A stretch of 64,000 nucleotides of DNA from Thiohalophilus sp. GTDB lineage: Bacteria; Pseudomonadota; Gammaproteobacteria; UBA6429; Thiohalophilaceae. The translations under genes and the position numbers were made by a program. The DNA is taken from the NCBI RefSeq assembly GCF_034521165.1, contig NZ_JAXHMV010000002.1:124001-188000 (forward strand), given 5' to 3'. Below are positions 23,854 through 32,384 of this stretch, in pieces (positions within the stretch are counted from its first letter, which is position 1; each line of letters opens with the position of its first letter). Under the pieces are notes generated by a model. It was not told where the DNA came from and ran no database searches. It was given only the letters and a program-made list of their open reading frames with translations.

Positions 23854-25152
23854 TTAGAACTTCCAGGCCCAGCTGGCTTCCATTTCCCATTGGGTCATTT
23901 CCAGTTCAATGGTCTGACCCGGATCCAGTGGATTAGCGCCTGTCACACTATTACTCGGTGAATACATAGCAGCAAAGTTGAACTCGCTATCCGCACCGGT
24001 GCTCTTGGTGAAACCAAAGGTAAAGTGATCTTCCATCACACCCGGTGCCAGGATATTGAACAGGACTTCCGAGTTCGGAATCGGTTGATCGCCATGGTTA
24101 TAACCCACGCGCCAGGTCCATTCGGCACTGGTTGCCCATTGATAGCCCAGCTTGTAAACAGTGATGTCTTCCCAGCCAAAGCCGGCACCAGCACTGTCAC
24201 CCAGTTGTGCTGTCTGGAGATTCGGAAGCAACGGGTTGGCGATTGAAGCGACATCGCTGTACATAATCTCCTGCACATCAAATACGACAGTACCCGAGTT
24301 ACCCATGTCGTAAGCAAGACCCAGCGTCCAGGTAGCCGGAATATCGAAATCACCCTGCTCGGCAAACAGGCCGGCATAGTCACTGAATTCGTCCATCGCC
24401 ATTTCGCTCTGATAGGAAGCCCCCAGAGTCAGGCCAGGCGCCACTTCCCCCTGGTAACCCAGCTTGAAGCCGAAACCGAAAGAATCATCCGTACCATTAT
24501 CGGTCAGCTTGGTTGGATCAGAGGAAAAACCTTGCGCCCCAAATGCGGTTAGGCCAGTAGCTTCGAAGCGCTGATAGGCCAGAATGGCACTGGCACCCCA
24601 GGAGGACTTGTCATCAATCTTGCGCGAGTAGGTGGCATCCACAAACAGCTGTTCCAGATTCACTCCGGCCCCGGCTTCTCCGCCAAAAGCTCCACCAAAA
24701 AATGTACCAGCGCCACCGCCGGCGCTGGCCGGATAATCGGTGTTCATGCCACCGTTACCATAGATACTGATACCCACAGCACTGTTAGCATCCAGCATCC
24801 AGTTACGACCGAAGTGTGGAATCAAAAAATAGTCGGAATCACTCTCAACAGTCTCAGGCGTCAAACCAAATGAACCAGGAGCACCACTAGGAGCACCTGT
24901 AACTGTGTATTCGCGCTGCGGACTGAACAGAGCCGCACCCAGGTCCATGCGATCGCCAACCCAGACCATGCCGGCCGGGTTGGTAGCTGCCGCCAGTGAA
25001 TCCTGCGGCAGGGCCACGCCGGCGCCGCCGAGGCCCTTGTTCTTGGTGCCATAACCGTGAGCGAAGTAACCGTTGGTCGCATGAGCCGCCGTCGGCAGGG
25101 CAAGTGCGGCAGCGACGGCTGTAGCGAGCAGTCGTTTGTTGATTTTCTTCAT
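23854..25152 (-). CDS. FadL/OmpP1/TodX-family outer-membrane transporter
   Basis: A 432-residue outer-membrane beta barrel predicted to move hydrophobic substrates across the outer membrane. The signal peptide is clear (RLLATAVAAALALPTAAHA), and the mature protein begins TNGYFAHGYGTKNKGLGGAG, the family's plug-domain start. ALPQDSLAAATNPAGMVWVG follows, matching the FadL NPA motif, and the C-terminus ends in aromatic WAWKF. The substrate is not deducible; fatty acids or other hydrophobics are possible. Start ATG at 25152 has GGGAG about 9 bases upstream. It diverges from a second FadL-type gene (25467-26708) across a 314-bp A/T-rich gap. Confidence 0.9.
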   Translation of the reverse strand: MKKINKRLLATAVAAALALPTAAHATNGYFAHGYGTKNKGLGGAGVALPQDSLAAATNPAGMVWVGDRMDLGAALFSPQREYTVTGAPSGAPGSFGLTPETVESDSDYFLIPHFGRNWMLDANSAVGISIYGNGGMNTDYPASAGGGAGTFFGGAFGGEAGAGVNLEQLFVDATYSRKIDDKSSWGASAILAYQRFEATGLTAFGAQGFSSDPTKLTDNGTDDSFGFGFKLGYQGEVAPGLTLGASYQSEMAMDEFSDYAGLFAEQGDFDIPATWTLGLAYDMGNSGTVVFDVQEIMYSDVASIANPLLPNLQTAQLGDSAGAGFGWEDITVYKLGYQWATSAEWTWRVGYNHGDQPIPNSEVLFNILAPGVMEDHFTFGFTKSTGADSEFNFAAMYSPSNSVTGANPLDPGQTIELEMTQWEMEASWAWKF

Positions 25153-25466
25153 TGTTTCATCTCCCATGAAAGGTGAAGTGTGACATTGTTGTTGTGATCG
25201 TCAGTCGCCTGCATGTCGAGCATGCGTTATGGGTATTGTTGTGGCGGTGACAGTGTTTGTTGTTATGGTGCAACGAAAGGTGTTTGCAACTGGCACCGTA
25301 TCTTTCATTAGGGGCCCGATAGTGTCAAGCAATTTTTAGGCGGCTATCGATTTTGATTATTACTATATTATAATTTTCTTATTTATTTCTTGCTCTATGG
25401 TCAGCTGAAATTTTCCCCGTTACAGTATGAGCACAACAAGTAACAACAGCATACGAGGTTACACCC
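25153..25466. other. Divergent promoter region between two FadL-type genes
   Basis: An A/T-rich intergenic region with no gene. TATTATAATTTTCTTATTTA near 25366-25385 and the surrounding sequence are likely promoter DNA, but I cannot assign exact -35 and -10 elements. The short repeat GGTGCAAC / GGTGTTTGCAACTGG lies near 25267-25290. Confidence 0.4.
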
Positions 25467-26708
25467 ATGGGAGAACAATTTACCTACTCGCGCTTGTCCC
25501 GTTCCATCCTGCTGGCAACGGGCCTGACCCTGGCCGGATCGCACGCCATGGCCTCCGGCTTCCGGATTCCGGAAATCTCCACCGTCGGCACCGCCACCTC
25601 CAACGCGCTGGTGGCCAACACCACCGAGACCGGCGCGCTGGCCTATAACCCGGCAGCAATGTCGTTTCACGATGCCAATGCGATCAATGCCGGGATTACC
25701 CGGATCACCTATGAGCCCGAGGTGACACCCGATGTCGGTACAGCCACCAGTTCCACCGGGGAGGATACCTTCTGGATCCCCAACGGTTACTTCATGGTAA
25801 AGGGGCATGACAATATGTCCTTTGGCCTGGCCGTTAACGCCCCTTTCGGTCTGGAAACCAAATGGCCGAGAAACACTTTTGGTGGTTTCGGTGGCCCAGG
25901 CCAAGCACTTGCGCCAGAACTAAGCCGGATCAAGATGTTTAATGTTAATCCCAACATCGCCTGGCAACTTGATGACACCAGCAGCATTGCCTTTGGAATC
26001 AATTACTACGATCTAGATGAACTGGTGTTCAATACTCAGGATATTAGAATCAAGGGTCGTGGCGGCGATCTGGGATGGAACATTGCTTACCAGAAGAAAA
26101 TGGATAAATTAACCTTCGGTGCGAGCTATCGCAGCGCCGTTGAAGTTGACGTATCTGGTTTTTTTGATGCTACCAATGCGGGAACACCGCCCGCTCTGGC
26201 CGCAACGGCAAAACTGGAATTTCCCGACATGTTCCAGGCCGGCATCCACTATCAGGTAACGGATAGACTGGGAGTGGAGCTGGACATCGAGCGCACCGGC
26301 TGGAGCAGTTTTGATAAAATCAGCATAGTCAGAAGCGATGGAGCAGAATTAACTTCCAGCATTAATAACTGGGACGACACCTGGGCCTATCGTCTGGGCG
26401 CCATTTACCAGATGAACCCGAAAACCAAACTGATGTTTGGCTATTCAGCCGATGAGACACCTCAGCCGGATGAATACTTCTCCGCGCGGGTTCCTGATGA
26501 CGATCGGCAGTTGTTCAGTCTGGGTATGACCCACGACTTCGGTAACTGGAACCTGGAGCTGGCCTATATGCTGGTAGACGTGGATGATCGTGACATTAAT
26601 TCCACTGATGCCTATGCCGGCGCTGAGGCAAACGGTACTGATGCTTACAACGGCACCTACAAATCCGACTCGGATCTGATCAGTGTCGGGATATCAATGA
26701 AGTTCTGA
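25467..26708 (+). CDS. FadL/OmpP1-family outer-membrane transporter (second, divergent copy)
   Basis: A 413-residue barrel protein with signal peptide (SILLATGLTLAGSHAMASG). The mature start GFRIPEISTVGTATSNALVA and the motif TGALAYNPAAMSFHD match FadL plug-domain sequences. The C-terminus is SDLISVGISMKF. It is closer to classical FadL in its N-terminus than the neighbour on the minus strand, so the two appear to be diverged paralogues rather than a recent duplication. Start ATG at 25467 follows GAGG about 7 bases upstream. The substrate is unknown. Confidence 0.9.
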   Translation: MGEQFTYSRLSRSILLATGLTLAGSHAMASGFRIPEISTVGTATSNALVANTTETGALAYNPAAMSFHDANAINAGITRITYEPEVTPDVGTATSSTGEDTFWIPNGYFMVKGHDNMSFGLAVNAPFGLETKWPRNTFGGFGGPGQALAPELSRIKMFNVNPNIAWQLDDTSSIAFGINYYDLDELVFNTQDIRIKGRGGDLGWNIAYQKKMDKLTFGASYRSAVEVDVSGFFDATNAGTPPALAATAKLEFPDMFQAGIHYQVTDRLGVELDIERTGWSSFDKISIVRSDGAELTSSINNWDDTWAYRLGAIYQMNPKTKLMFGYSADETPQPDEYFSARVPDDDRQLFSLGMTHDFGNWNLELAYMLVDVDDRDINSTDAYAGAEANGTDAYNGTYKSDSDLISVGISMKF

Positions 26709-26952
26709 GTACTGAGTGCCAGGTGCTGAGTTAGTGGTTGGGTAGGAGCGCCTCTGGCGCGATGGGCCTTGGCGGTACGTACGCAGGCCTGTCGCGGCGC
26801 AGCCGCTCCTGCCCGGTCCTCAGGCAACAGTTACCTTGCGATTGGAAATAATCATCGATGGTCATCCATCTGCACCTTGAGACTTGCGATTGACGATTAA
26901 TGACTTACGATTCCCGACTGCCACGAGCTATCGCGGCAGAGCCGCTCCTACA
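26705..26952. repeat. REP-like palindromes and degenerate 7-bp units
   Basis: GTAGGAGCGCCTCTGGCGCG at 26742-26761, GCGGCGCAGCCGCTCCTGC near 26794-26812 and GCGGCAGAGCCGCTCCTACA near 26933-26952 are one forward and two inverted REP-like units. Between them, 26881-26922 reads in perfect 7-bp register GACTTGC, GATTGAC, GATTAAT, GACTTAC, GATTCCC, GACTGCC. A short CTGAGTACTGAGTGCC segment is at the left. No gene is seen in this 300-bp region. Confidence 0.65.
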
Positions 26953-26957
26953 GACAT

Positions 26958-26992
26958 AAAAAAACCCGAAGCGCAAGCTTCGGGTTTTTTCT
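26958..26992. terminator. Bidirectional intrinsic terminator
   Basis: Stem ACCCGAAGC / GCTTCGGGT with loop GCAA, flanked by A and T runs on opposite sides. It serves the convergent FadL-type gene (plus) and dsrE2 (minus). Confidence 0.88.
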
Positions 26993-27014
26993 CTCCCACG
27001 ATTTGAATCCGGAT

Positions 27015-27491
27015 TTAGACGAACAGGGTAATATCTGCTTCGCCGGCGAATTCAAAGAACATGGCGGCACCGCCGTATTCGATTCCGTCGATGAAATCCG
27101 AATGGTTCATGTCGAACAGATCGACGGTCATCTGGCAAGCGATGATTTTAACGTCGGCTTCGACACACAGGTCGCGCAGGTCTTCGAGACTGGCAACGCC
27201 CTTGGATTTCATCTTGGCTTTCATCATCTTGGTCATCACCGCCTGCATACCAGGGATGGCGGTTCCGATCACGGGGAACCACTTGTCCATGCCCATCGGC
27301 ATCGGCATGCCGGGGTTGCCCAGCGGGCTGACCTTGACGTTCATTTTCTTCTTCAGCAGCTGCAGTCCGTAGAAGGTGAAAAAGATCTGGACGTCATAGC
27401 CCAGCGCGGCGGCGGTGGAGGCGAGGATGAACGGCGGATAGCCCCAGTCCAGCGTCCCCTTCGTCGCGATAATGGCAAGTTTTTTAGACAT
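27015..27491 (-). CDS. dsrE2: DsrE2-like sulfurtransferase-associated protein
   Basis: A 158-residue DsrE/DsrF-like protein with the DsrE2 features KLAIIATKGTLDWGYPPFIL (about 4-23), a hydrophobic helix VQIFFTFYGLQLL, methionine-rich GMPMPMGMDKW, and the conserved cysteine in VKIIACQMTVDLF (about 113-125). DsrE2 proteins are encoded with a rhodanese and TusA in sulfur oxidisers and are thought to take part in cytoplasmic sulfur trafficking toward Hdr-like or reverse Dsr systems. Direct sulfur transfer by DsrE2 itself is less certain than for TusA. Here it is the third gene of rhd-tusA-dsrE2. It ends at a strong terminator. Confidence 0.92.
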   Translation of the reverse strand: MSKKLAIIATKGTLDWGYPPFILASTAAALGYDVQIFFTFYGLQLLKKKMNVKVSPLGNPGMPMPMGMDKWFPVIGTAIPGMQAVMTKMMKAKMKSKGVASLEDLRDLCVEADVKIIACQMTVDLFDMNHSDFIDGIEYGGAAMFFEFAGEADITLFV

Positions 27492-27581
27492 AGTGCACCT
27501 CGATGCCTGTCACCTGCCCGCCATATGCCGGGCACGGTAACAGCGGTTTTAATGTATTTATAATAATAGTCGTCAGCGGCC

Positions 27582-27812
27582 TCAGGCCTTTTTGATCAGG
27601 AAGTAAAACTTCCCGCCTTCTTCCTTGGATTCCATCAGCTCGTTACCGGTCTGCTTGGAAAATGCTTCAAAGTCCTTTACGGAACCGGGGTCGGTCGCGA
27701 TGATGTGCAGGACCTGTCCTGCGGACATACCGGCCAGGGATTTCTTGGCACGCAGGATCGGCAGCGGGCAGTTCAGGCCTGAAGCGTCCAGTTCTTGATC
27801 GAAATCAGCCAT
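27582..27812 (-). CDS. tusA: Sulfur carrier protein TusA
   Basis: A 76-residue carrier that binds sulfur as a persulfide. It has the invariant CPxP motif in LDASGLNCPLPILRAKKSL (about 8-26) and the typical IIATDPGSVKDFEAFSKQTG. In this context (rhodanese upstream, dsrE2 downstream) it is most likely part of the dissimilatory sulfur-trafficking relay. A role limited to tRNA thiolation seems less likely. Start ATG at 27812 follows a GAGAACGAG purine-rich site. Confidence 0.95.
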   Translation of the reverse strand: MADFDQELDASGLNCPLPILRAKKSLAGMSAGQVLHIIATDPGSVKDFEAFSKQTGNELMESKEEGGKFYFLIKKA

Positions 27813-27956
27813 CTCGTTCTCTCCTTCAAGTCATCTGAGTTGGTTTGGGTTTCAGAAAAAAGTTGCTTGAATATTAGCAATCAAACTTACACTTATATGA
27901 CAACTGGATTTGGAACACAAGATTTTTGTGGTAATCCAGTATTGTCAATGAGGGCT

Positions 27957-28277
27957 TCATGCCACCGCCAGGCCGCTGGATTTCCAGGCCTGAATCCCGC
28001 CTCGCAGGTTATGCACATTGTCAAACCCGCTGGCGCTCAGGTAGGCACACGCCCGGGCGGATCGCTGTCCTATCTGGCAATAGAGCACCACCAGATGTTC
28101 CGGCTCCAGCTCGTCCAGTTCCAGGGGCAGCTGGTACATGGGCACATTTCGGGCCCCTGGAATGCTCTCCTGCGAAGCATCAACCGGATTGCGAATATCA
28201 ATCAGGCTGATGCCGTGGTCGCTATCCTCCAGCATGCTGGCCAGATCCGCAACCTCGATCTCCTTGAATACCTGCAT
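27957..28277 (-). CDS. Single-domain rhodanese sulfurtransferase
   Basis: A 106-residue cytoplasmic rhodanese. The active-site loop is VVLYCQIGQRSARACAYL (Cys about residue 67), preceded by the CH2A-like SLIDIRNPVDASQESIPGARNVPM. It probably mobilises sulfane sulfur from a thiosulfate or persulfide donor and hands it to TusA. It is the first gene of the minus-strand rhodanese-tusA-dsrE2 cluster. About 145 bp separate it from tusA, containing no evident terminator. Confidence 0.94.
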   Translation of the reverse strand: MQVFKEIEVADLASMLEDSDHGISLIDIRNPVDASQESIPGARNVPMYQLPLELDELEPEHLVVLYCQIGQRSARACAYLSASGFDNVHNLRGGIQAWKSSGLAVA

Positions 28278-28468
28278 CGTGTCTCTCCCATGACTCTCCT
28301 GGCACCCTAAAACCCTGAGGCAAGCAGGGCTTTAGACAAAGCGCGCATAGTCTACTGGAATGTTGAAATGAATACGAGTCGAACCCATCACGTTGCCGGG
28401 GGTCATAGATTGCGGGTTCGGTCATCGCGATCGCGACCGGATCACCGTATGATGCCAATACCCTGCTG

Positions 28469-29944
28469 TTGACGAGGTCTAACGAGATTATTTTGCGCCC
28501 TTTCAGAATCCATCCCGGCTGGCTGCTCATCGCCCTGCTGGTTCTCACGCCGGCACGCTTGCCGGCCGAGCCGAATCTGCCGGATATTGGCGATGCTGCG
28601 GCGGGCGTGGCCACGCCCGCCGAGGAGAAGCGGGTGGGCGAGACGGTGATGCGCAATATCCAGCGCAGCGGGCGCATCATTAACGATCCGCTGATCGACA
28701 GCTATCTCAACCATCTCGGTTACCGGCTGATCGCCGCCGGCGACAGCGACATGACCGATTTTCATTTCTTTTTGATCGACGCGCCCGATATCAACGCGTT
28801 CGCCCTGCCCGGCGGCTATATCGGGATTCACTACGGGCTGATTCTCTCCACCCGGACCGAGAGCGAGCTGGCCTCGGTCATGGCCCATGAAATCGCCCAT
28901 GTCACCCAGCGCCACCATGCCCGCGCCTACGATTTTGGCGGTGGCAGCAGTCTGCCGGTGCTGGCCGCGCTGATCGCCGCCATCGTGCTGGGCGCGCAGA
29001 GCCCGGAGATCGGCCAGGCAGCCATCGCCTCGATGACCGCCGGCAGCATCCAGAGCCGGATTAACTTCACCCGTGCCAATGAGAAGGAAGCCGATCATCA
29101 GGGCATCAAATTGCTGGCCAATGCCGGTTTCGACCCCAACAGCATGGCCAGCTTCTTCGAGCAGTTGCACAAGGCCAGCCGGCTTTACGGCCCGCAGGGA
29201 CCGGAGTTTCTGCGTACCCACCCGGTGACCGACACGCGTATCGCCGACGCGCGCAACCGTGCGCGTGAATACTCGCCCAGCCTGAGCGAGGACGCCGAAA
29301 GCTTCCATCTGATGCGTAACCGCATCAAGGTGCTGACCAGCCGCGAACCCGCCGGGCTACGCGACCAGTTTGCCGACAATCTGAAATCCGGCCGTTATCT
29401 CAACCGCACCGCCGAGCGTTACGGCTATGTCCTGAGTCTGCTGGAAACCGGCGATGTCAAACGCGCCCGCCAACAGCTGGACACCCTGCTGGCCGAGCAG
29501 CCGCAGCGCATCGCTTTTTTGCTGGGCCGCGCGCAGCTGAACTTCCAGCAGGGCAAAATCGACGCGGCACTCGAACACTATCGCAATGCGCTCAAGCTCT
29601 ATCCGCAAAATCCCGCGCTGACCCAGGGCTATGCGGAAAGCCTGTTACGCAGTGACCAGGCCGACACCGCCCGTCAGGTCCTGCGGGATTTCCTGCGCGA
29701 ACGGGATCGCAAGCCCCGCTTCTATCAACTGCTGGCCGAAGCCGAAGAGAAACTCGGCAATCGCGCGCACGCCCAGATCGCGCAGGGTGAATACTATTAC
29801 CGCACCGGCCTCTCCCGTCAGGCCATCAGCCAGTTCAACCAGGCACTCAAAAGTGACGCGCTCGACTTTTACGACGCCGCCCGTGCCGAGGCCCGCCTGC
29901 AGGAATTGAAAAACGAAATCGCCGCACTCGAAGATCGCTCCTGA
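28469..29944 (+). CDS. bepA: M48-family metalloprotease with TPR repeats (BepA/YfgC-like)
   Basis: A periplasmic protease and chaperone for outer-membrane protein assembly, especially LptD. The 491-residue protein has a signal peptide (LLIALLVLTPARLPAEP) and NAFALPGGYIGIHYGLI. Its zinc motif is VMAHEIAHVTQRHH (about 138-151), with a third ligand in TRANEKEADHQGIKLL (about 195-210). C-terminal TPR-type helices follow from about 310 to the end. The start is uncertain: no ATG fits, TTG at 28469 or 28493 are the best candidates, and both keep the signal peptide. It is transcribed toward the sox operon but has its own long gap before soxX. Confidence 0.92.
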   Translation: MTRSNEIILRPFRIHPGWLLIALLVLTPARLPAEPNLPDIGDAAAGVATPAEEKRVGETVMRNIQRSGRIINDPLIDSYLNHLGYRLIAAGDSDMTDFHFFLIDAPDINAFALPGGYIGIHYGLILSTRTESELASVMAHEIAHVTQRHHARAYDFGGGSSLPVLAALIAAIVLGAQSPEIGQAAIASMTAGSIQSRINFTRANEKEADHQGIKLLANAGFDPNSMASFFEQLHKASRLYGPQGPEFLRTHPVTDTRIADARNRAREYSPSLSEDAESFHLMRNRIKVLTSREPAGLRDQFADNLKSGRYLNRTAERYGYVLSLLETGDVKRARQQLDTLLAEQPQRIAFLLGRAQLNFQQGKIDAALEHYRNALKLYPQNPALTQGYAESLLRSDQADTARQVLRDFLRERDRKPRFYQLLAEAEEKLGNRAHAQIAQGEYYYRTGLSRQAISQFNQALKSDALDFYDAARAEARLQELKNEIAALEDRS

Positions 29945-30042
29945 CAACGCCCCGCGTTTTGCACTACACTGGCGAACAGCATAATCGTTCGGTTAATCAG
30001 TACATTAGCGATAACTGATTTACTGAAACACACTGACGATGC

Positions 30043-30111
30043 TTGCTATTAGGTTCTCAATCTGTATCCTATGAACCGTAACGGAGGTATAAGTCTTATC
30101 AGCATGATAAG
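30043..30111 (+). promoter_or_regulatory. Candidate soxX promoter and CTTATCA-N3-TGATAAG operator
   Basis: Upstream of soxX, a weak promoter-like pair TTGCTA (30043-30048) and TATCCT (30065-30070) is separated by 16 bp. A perfect 17-bp palindrome follows at 30095-30111 (CTTATCA-GCA-TGATAAG). A position just downstream of the -10 would suit a repressor site controlling the sox operon. The regulator is not identified, and no soxR gene is in the window. Confidence 0.5.
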
Positions 30112-30178
30112 CGTCCACAATAATAAGACCGTCAGCCTTAAAACTGACCCCATCTCTAACTTCAATGAGGAGGAGACC

Positions 30179-30541
30179 ATGCGGAAACCCGCTAAACTCA
30201 TAGCTGCCGCCAGTACTGTTGCTATGTTGCTCGGTTCCACAGCACTGGTACCCAGCACAGCAGTCGCTGCAAGCGCAGAAATGGGCAAGAAAATTGCCGA
30301 AGATCGCAAAGCCGGCAACTGCTTTGCCTGCCATAGTTACGAAGGCGCCCACCTGCCGGGTAACATCGGACCGCCGCTGGTGGCCATGAAAGCCCGCTTC
30401 CCGGACAAAAGCAAACTGCGTCAGTGGATTGCCGATCCGACCAAAACCAATCCAGACACCATGATGCCTCCCTTCGGCAAGCACAACATTCTGACCGAAG
30501 AAGAGATCGATCACGTGACTGAGTGGGTCTATACCCTTTAA
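30179..30541 (+). CDS. soxX: SoxX, monohaem cytochrome c of SoxAX
   Basis: The small subunit of the periplasmic SoxAX complex, which oxidatively links thiosulfate to the SoxY cysteine. The 120-residue precursor has a Sec signal peptide (ending STAVAASA) and one haem motif, KAGNCFACHSYEGA (about 43-56). The methionine ligand lies in DTMMPPFGKHNILTEEEI (about 99-116). The start ATG at 30179 is set by a strong GAGGAGGAG site, although the frame is open upstream. First gene of soxXYZA. Confidence 0.97.
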   Translation: MRKPAKLIAAASTVAMLLGSTALVPSTAVAASAEMGKKIAEDRKAGNCFACHSYEGAHLPGNIGPPLVAMKARFPDKSKLRQWIADPTKTNPDTMMPPFGKHNILTEEEIDHVTEWVYTL

Positions 30542-30566
30542 TTCCGGCAAGTGGAGGACACTATCA

Positions 30567-31031
30567 ATGCAACGTAGAACCTTTCTGAAAGGCAGCCTGG
30601 CCAGCGGGTCCGTCGCGGTGGCCGTCAGTGCCGGCCTGCTGACGCCCGGCGCCGTCATGGCCGCCTGGCCCAAGCGGGCGTTCGAAACCGAAAGCATGGA
30701 AACGGCCATGAACGATCTGTTCGGTACCGCCCAGACCCAGCCGACCGATGACATCACCATCAAGGCCCCGGATATCGCCGAAAACGGCGCCGTGGTCCCG
30801 GTCTCCGTGGAAACCGGCATCGGCGGCATTGAGGAAATCGCCATCATCGCCGAGAAGAACGGCAGCCCCCTGGCCGCCAACTTCAAGCTGGCGAACAATG
30901 CCAAAGGCTATGTCTCCACCCGCATCAAGATGGCCAAAACCTCGAATGTCATCGCCGTGGTCAAAACCGGCGGCAAGGCCTACTCGGCCCGCAAAGAGGT
31001 CAAAGTCACCATCGGCGGTTGCGGCGGTTAA
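30567..31031 (+). CDS. soxY: SoxY, thiosulfate carrier subunit
   Basis: Carries the sulfur intermediate covalently on a C-terminal cysteine in the periplasm. The 154-residue precursor starts MQRRTFLKGSLASGSVAVAV, a twin-arginine signal (RRTFLKG), and ends VTIGGCGG, the required swinging-arm GGCGG motif. The SoxY fold (ITIKAPDIAENGAVVPVSVE, about 65-84) is clear. Tat export with SoxZ as a folded pair is expected, since SoxZ has no leader. Confidence 0.98.
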   Translation: MQRRTFLKGSLASGSVAVAVSAGLLTPGAVMAAWPKRAFETESMETAMNDLFGTAQTQPTDDITIKAPDIAENGAVVPVSVETGIGGIEEIAIIAEKNGSPLAANFKLANNAKGYVSTRIKMAKTSNVIAVVKTGGKAYSARKEVKVTIGGCGG

Positions 31032-31073
31032 TCAGCCCGACCTCAAACGAATTGAATCAAGAGGATTTTAATT

Positions 31074-31388
31074 ATGGCTAAGAGTATCCGAGCCCGGGCG
31101 ACCCTCAAGGGGGACACCGTCACGGTCAAAGCGTTGATTACGCACGTTATGGAAACCGGTATGCGCAAAGACGAGAAAACCGGCAAGAAAATCCCCGCCC
31201 ACTTCATTCAGGAAGTGAGCTGCGCCCACAACGGCACCGAAATCGTGCTGGCGCAGTGGGGACCGGCCGTCTCCAAGAACCCGTATCTGTCTTACCAGTT
31301 CACGGGTGGCCAATCCGGCGACGACGTTTCCATCAGCTGGGTCGACAACAAGGGGCAGAAAGACTCCCTGACCACCCAGATCAAGTAA
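31074..31388 (+). CDS. soxZ: SoxZ, partner of SoxY
   Basis: A 104-residue SoxZ with no signal peptide, forming a heterodimer with SoxY and probably exported with it through Tat. Characteristic segments are IRARATLKGDTVTVKALITH (about 5-24), METGMRKDEKTGKKIPAHFI, and the C-terminal SISWVDNKGQKDS. GAGG precedes the ATG. Lies 42 bases after soxY. Confidence 0.97.
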   Translation: MAKSIRARATLKGDTVTVKALITHVMETGMRKDEKTGKKIPAHFIQEVSCAHNGTEIVLAQWGPAVSKNPYLSYQFTGGQSGDDVSISWVDNKGQKDSLTTQIK

Positions 31389-31427
31389 TCAACGAGTCAA
31401 TCCAACTGGATGACAGGAGTTATAACA

Positions 31428-32321
31428 ATGAGAAAACTGATAATCGCTATGACAGCGCTTTCGGTTCTGGGTGGTGCCTCCGCCACGGCGGTCGCCAAAA
31501 CCGATCCGGAAAAAGACCTGAACGAGTTCCGCCAGTACTTCTACAAGAAGTTCCCTGGCATCAAACTGCAGGAATACAGTGACGGGATTTACGCCCTCGA
31601 CAAGGTCCGCCGTGACGAATGGCGGATGATGGAAGAGTTTCCTTCCTATGAAGACGGCGTCAACAAGGGACGTGCCATGTTTACAAAATATGGCCTGGCC
31701 AGCTGCTTCAAAAACGGCGGCAAGAGCATCAAACAGCACTATCCCTACTTCGACAAGAAGTCCGGCACCGTACGGACCCTGGAAGGCGACCTGATGACCT
31801 GCCTGAAGCGCAAGAACGTGGACCTGAAAGCGGAAGGCCTGCGTTTTGGCAAGGGCAACTTCGCTGCTATCGCCGGCTACATGGCCTACACCTCCCGGGG
31901 TGAGAAACAGAACGTGGTTGTTCCGAACGACGATCGCGCTCTGGCCATCTATGAGAAAGGCAAGGAGCACTTCTACGCCAAGCGTGGTCAGCTGAACATG
32001 GCCTGCGCCGATTGCCACGTTTACAACTCCGGCATGATGGCACGCGGTAACCTGCTCAGCCCCGCACTGGGTCATACCTCGCACTTCCCGGTATGGCGCC
32101 GCAAGTGGGCCAAGGGCAATGAAAGCGGCGTGAAAGGCTTTGGTACCATCCAGCGTCGTTACAGCGGCTGCAACAAGCAGGTCCGTGCCCTGCCGTTGAA
32201 CAAGTACAAAAACGGCGACTACAAGCGCGGTATGCAGCATCCGGAATACGTGGCTCTGGAGTATTTCCATACTTATATGAGCAACGGCATCCGCCTGAAC
32301 GGTCCGGCTATCCGCCAGTAA
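31428..32321 (+). CDS. soxA: SoxA, monohaem c-type cytochrome
   Basis: The larger subunit of SoxAX. The 297-residue precursor has a Sec leader (MRKLIIAMTALSVLGGASAT). Only one haem motif is present, NMACADCHVYNSG in the C-terminal half. The N-terminal half has the two cysteines LASCFKN and LMTCLKRK, expected to form a disulfide in place of a second haem. The active-site cysteine ligand is in QRRYSGCNKQVRALPL. This is the monohaem SoxA type. The start ATG at 31428 has AGGAG 8-12 bases upstream. It is the last gene of soxXYZA. soxB, soxCD and soxK are not in the window. Confidence 0.96.
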   Translation: MRKLIIAMTALSVLGGASATAVAKTDPEKDLNEFRQYFYKKFPGIKLQEYSDGIYALDKVRRDEWRMMEEFPSYEDGVNKGRAMFTKYGLASCFKNGGKSIKQHYPYFDKKSGTVRTLEGDLMTCLKRKNVDLKAEGLRFGKGNFAAIAGYMAYTSRGEKQNVVVPNDDRALAIYEKGKEHFYAKRGQLNMACADCHVYNSGMMARGNLLSPALGHTSHFPVWRRKWAKGNESGVKGFGTIQRRYSGCNKQVRALPLNKYKNGDYKRGMQHPEYVALEYFHTYMSNGIRLNGPAIRQ

Positions 32322-32346
32322 GCGGCAAGCAACATACCGCTAAAAG

Positions 32347-32376
32347 AAAAGCCCGGCTCTGCCGGGCTTTTTTTAT
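32347..32376 (+). terminator. Intrinsic terminator of the sox operon
   Basis: Stem AAAAGCCCGGC / GCCGGGCTTTT with loop TCT and a run of seven T residues, 25 bp after the soxA stop. Confidence 0.92.
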
Positions 32377-32384
32377 GAGACAAG

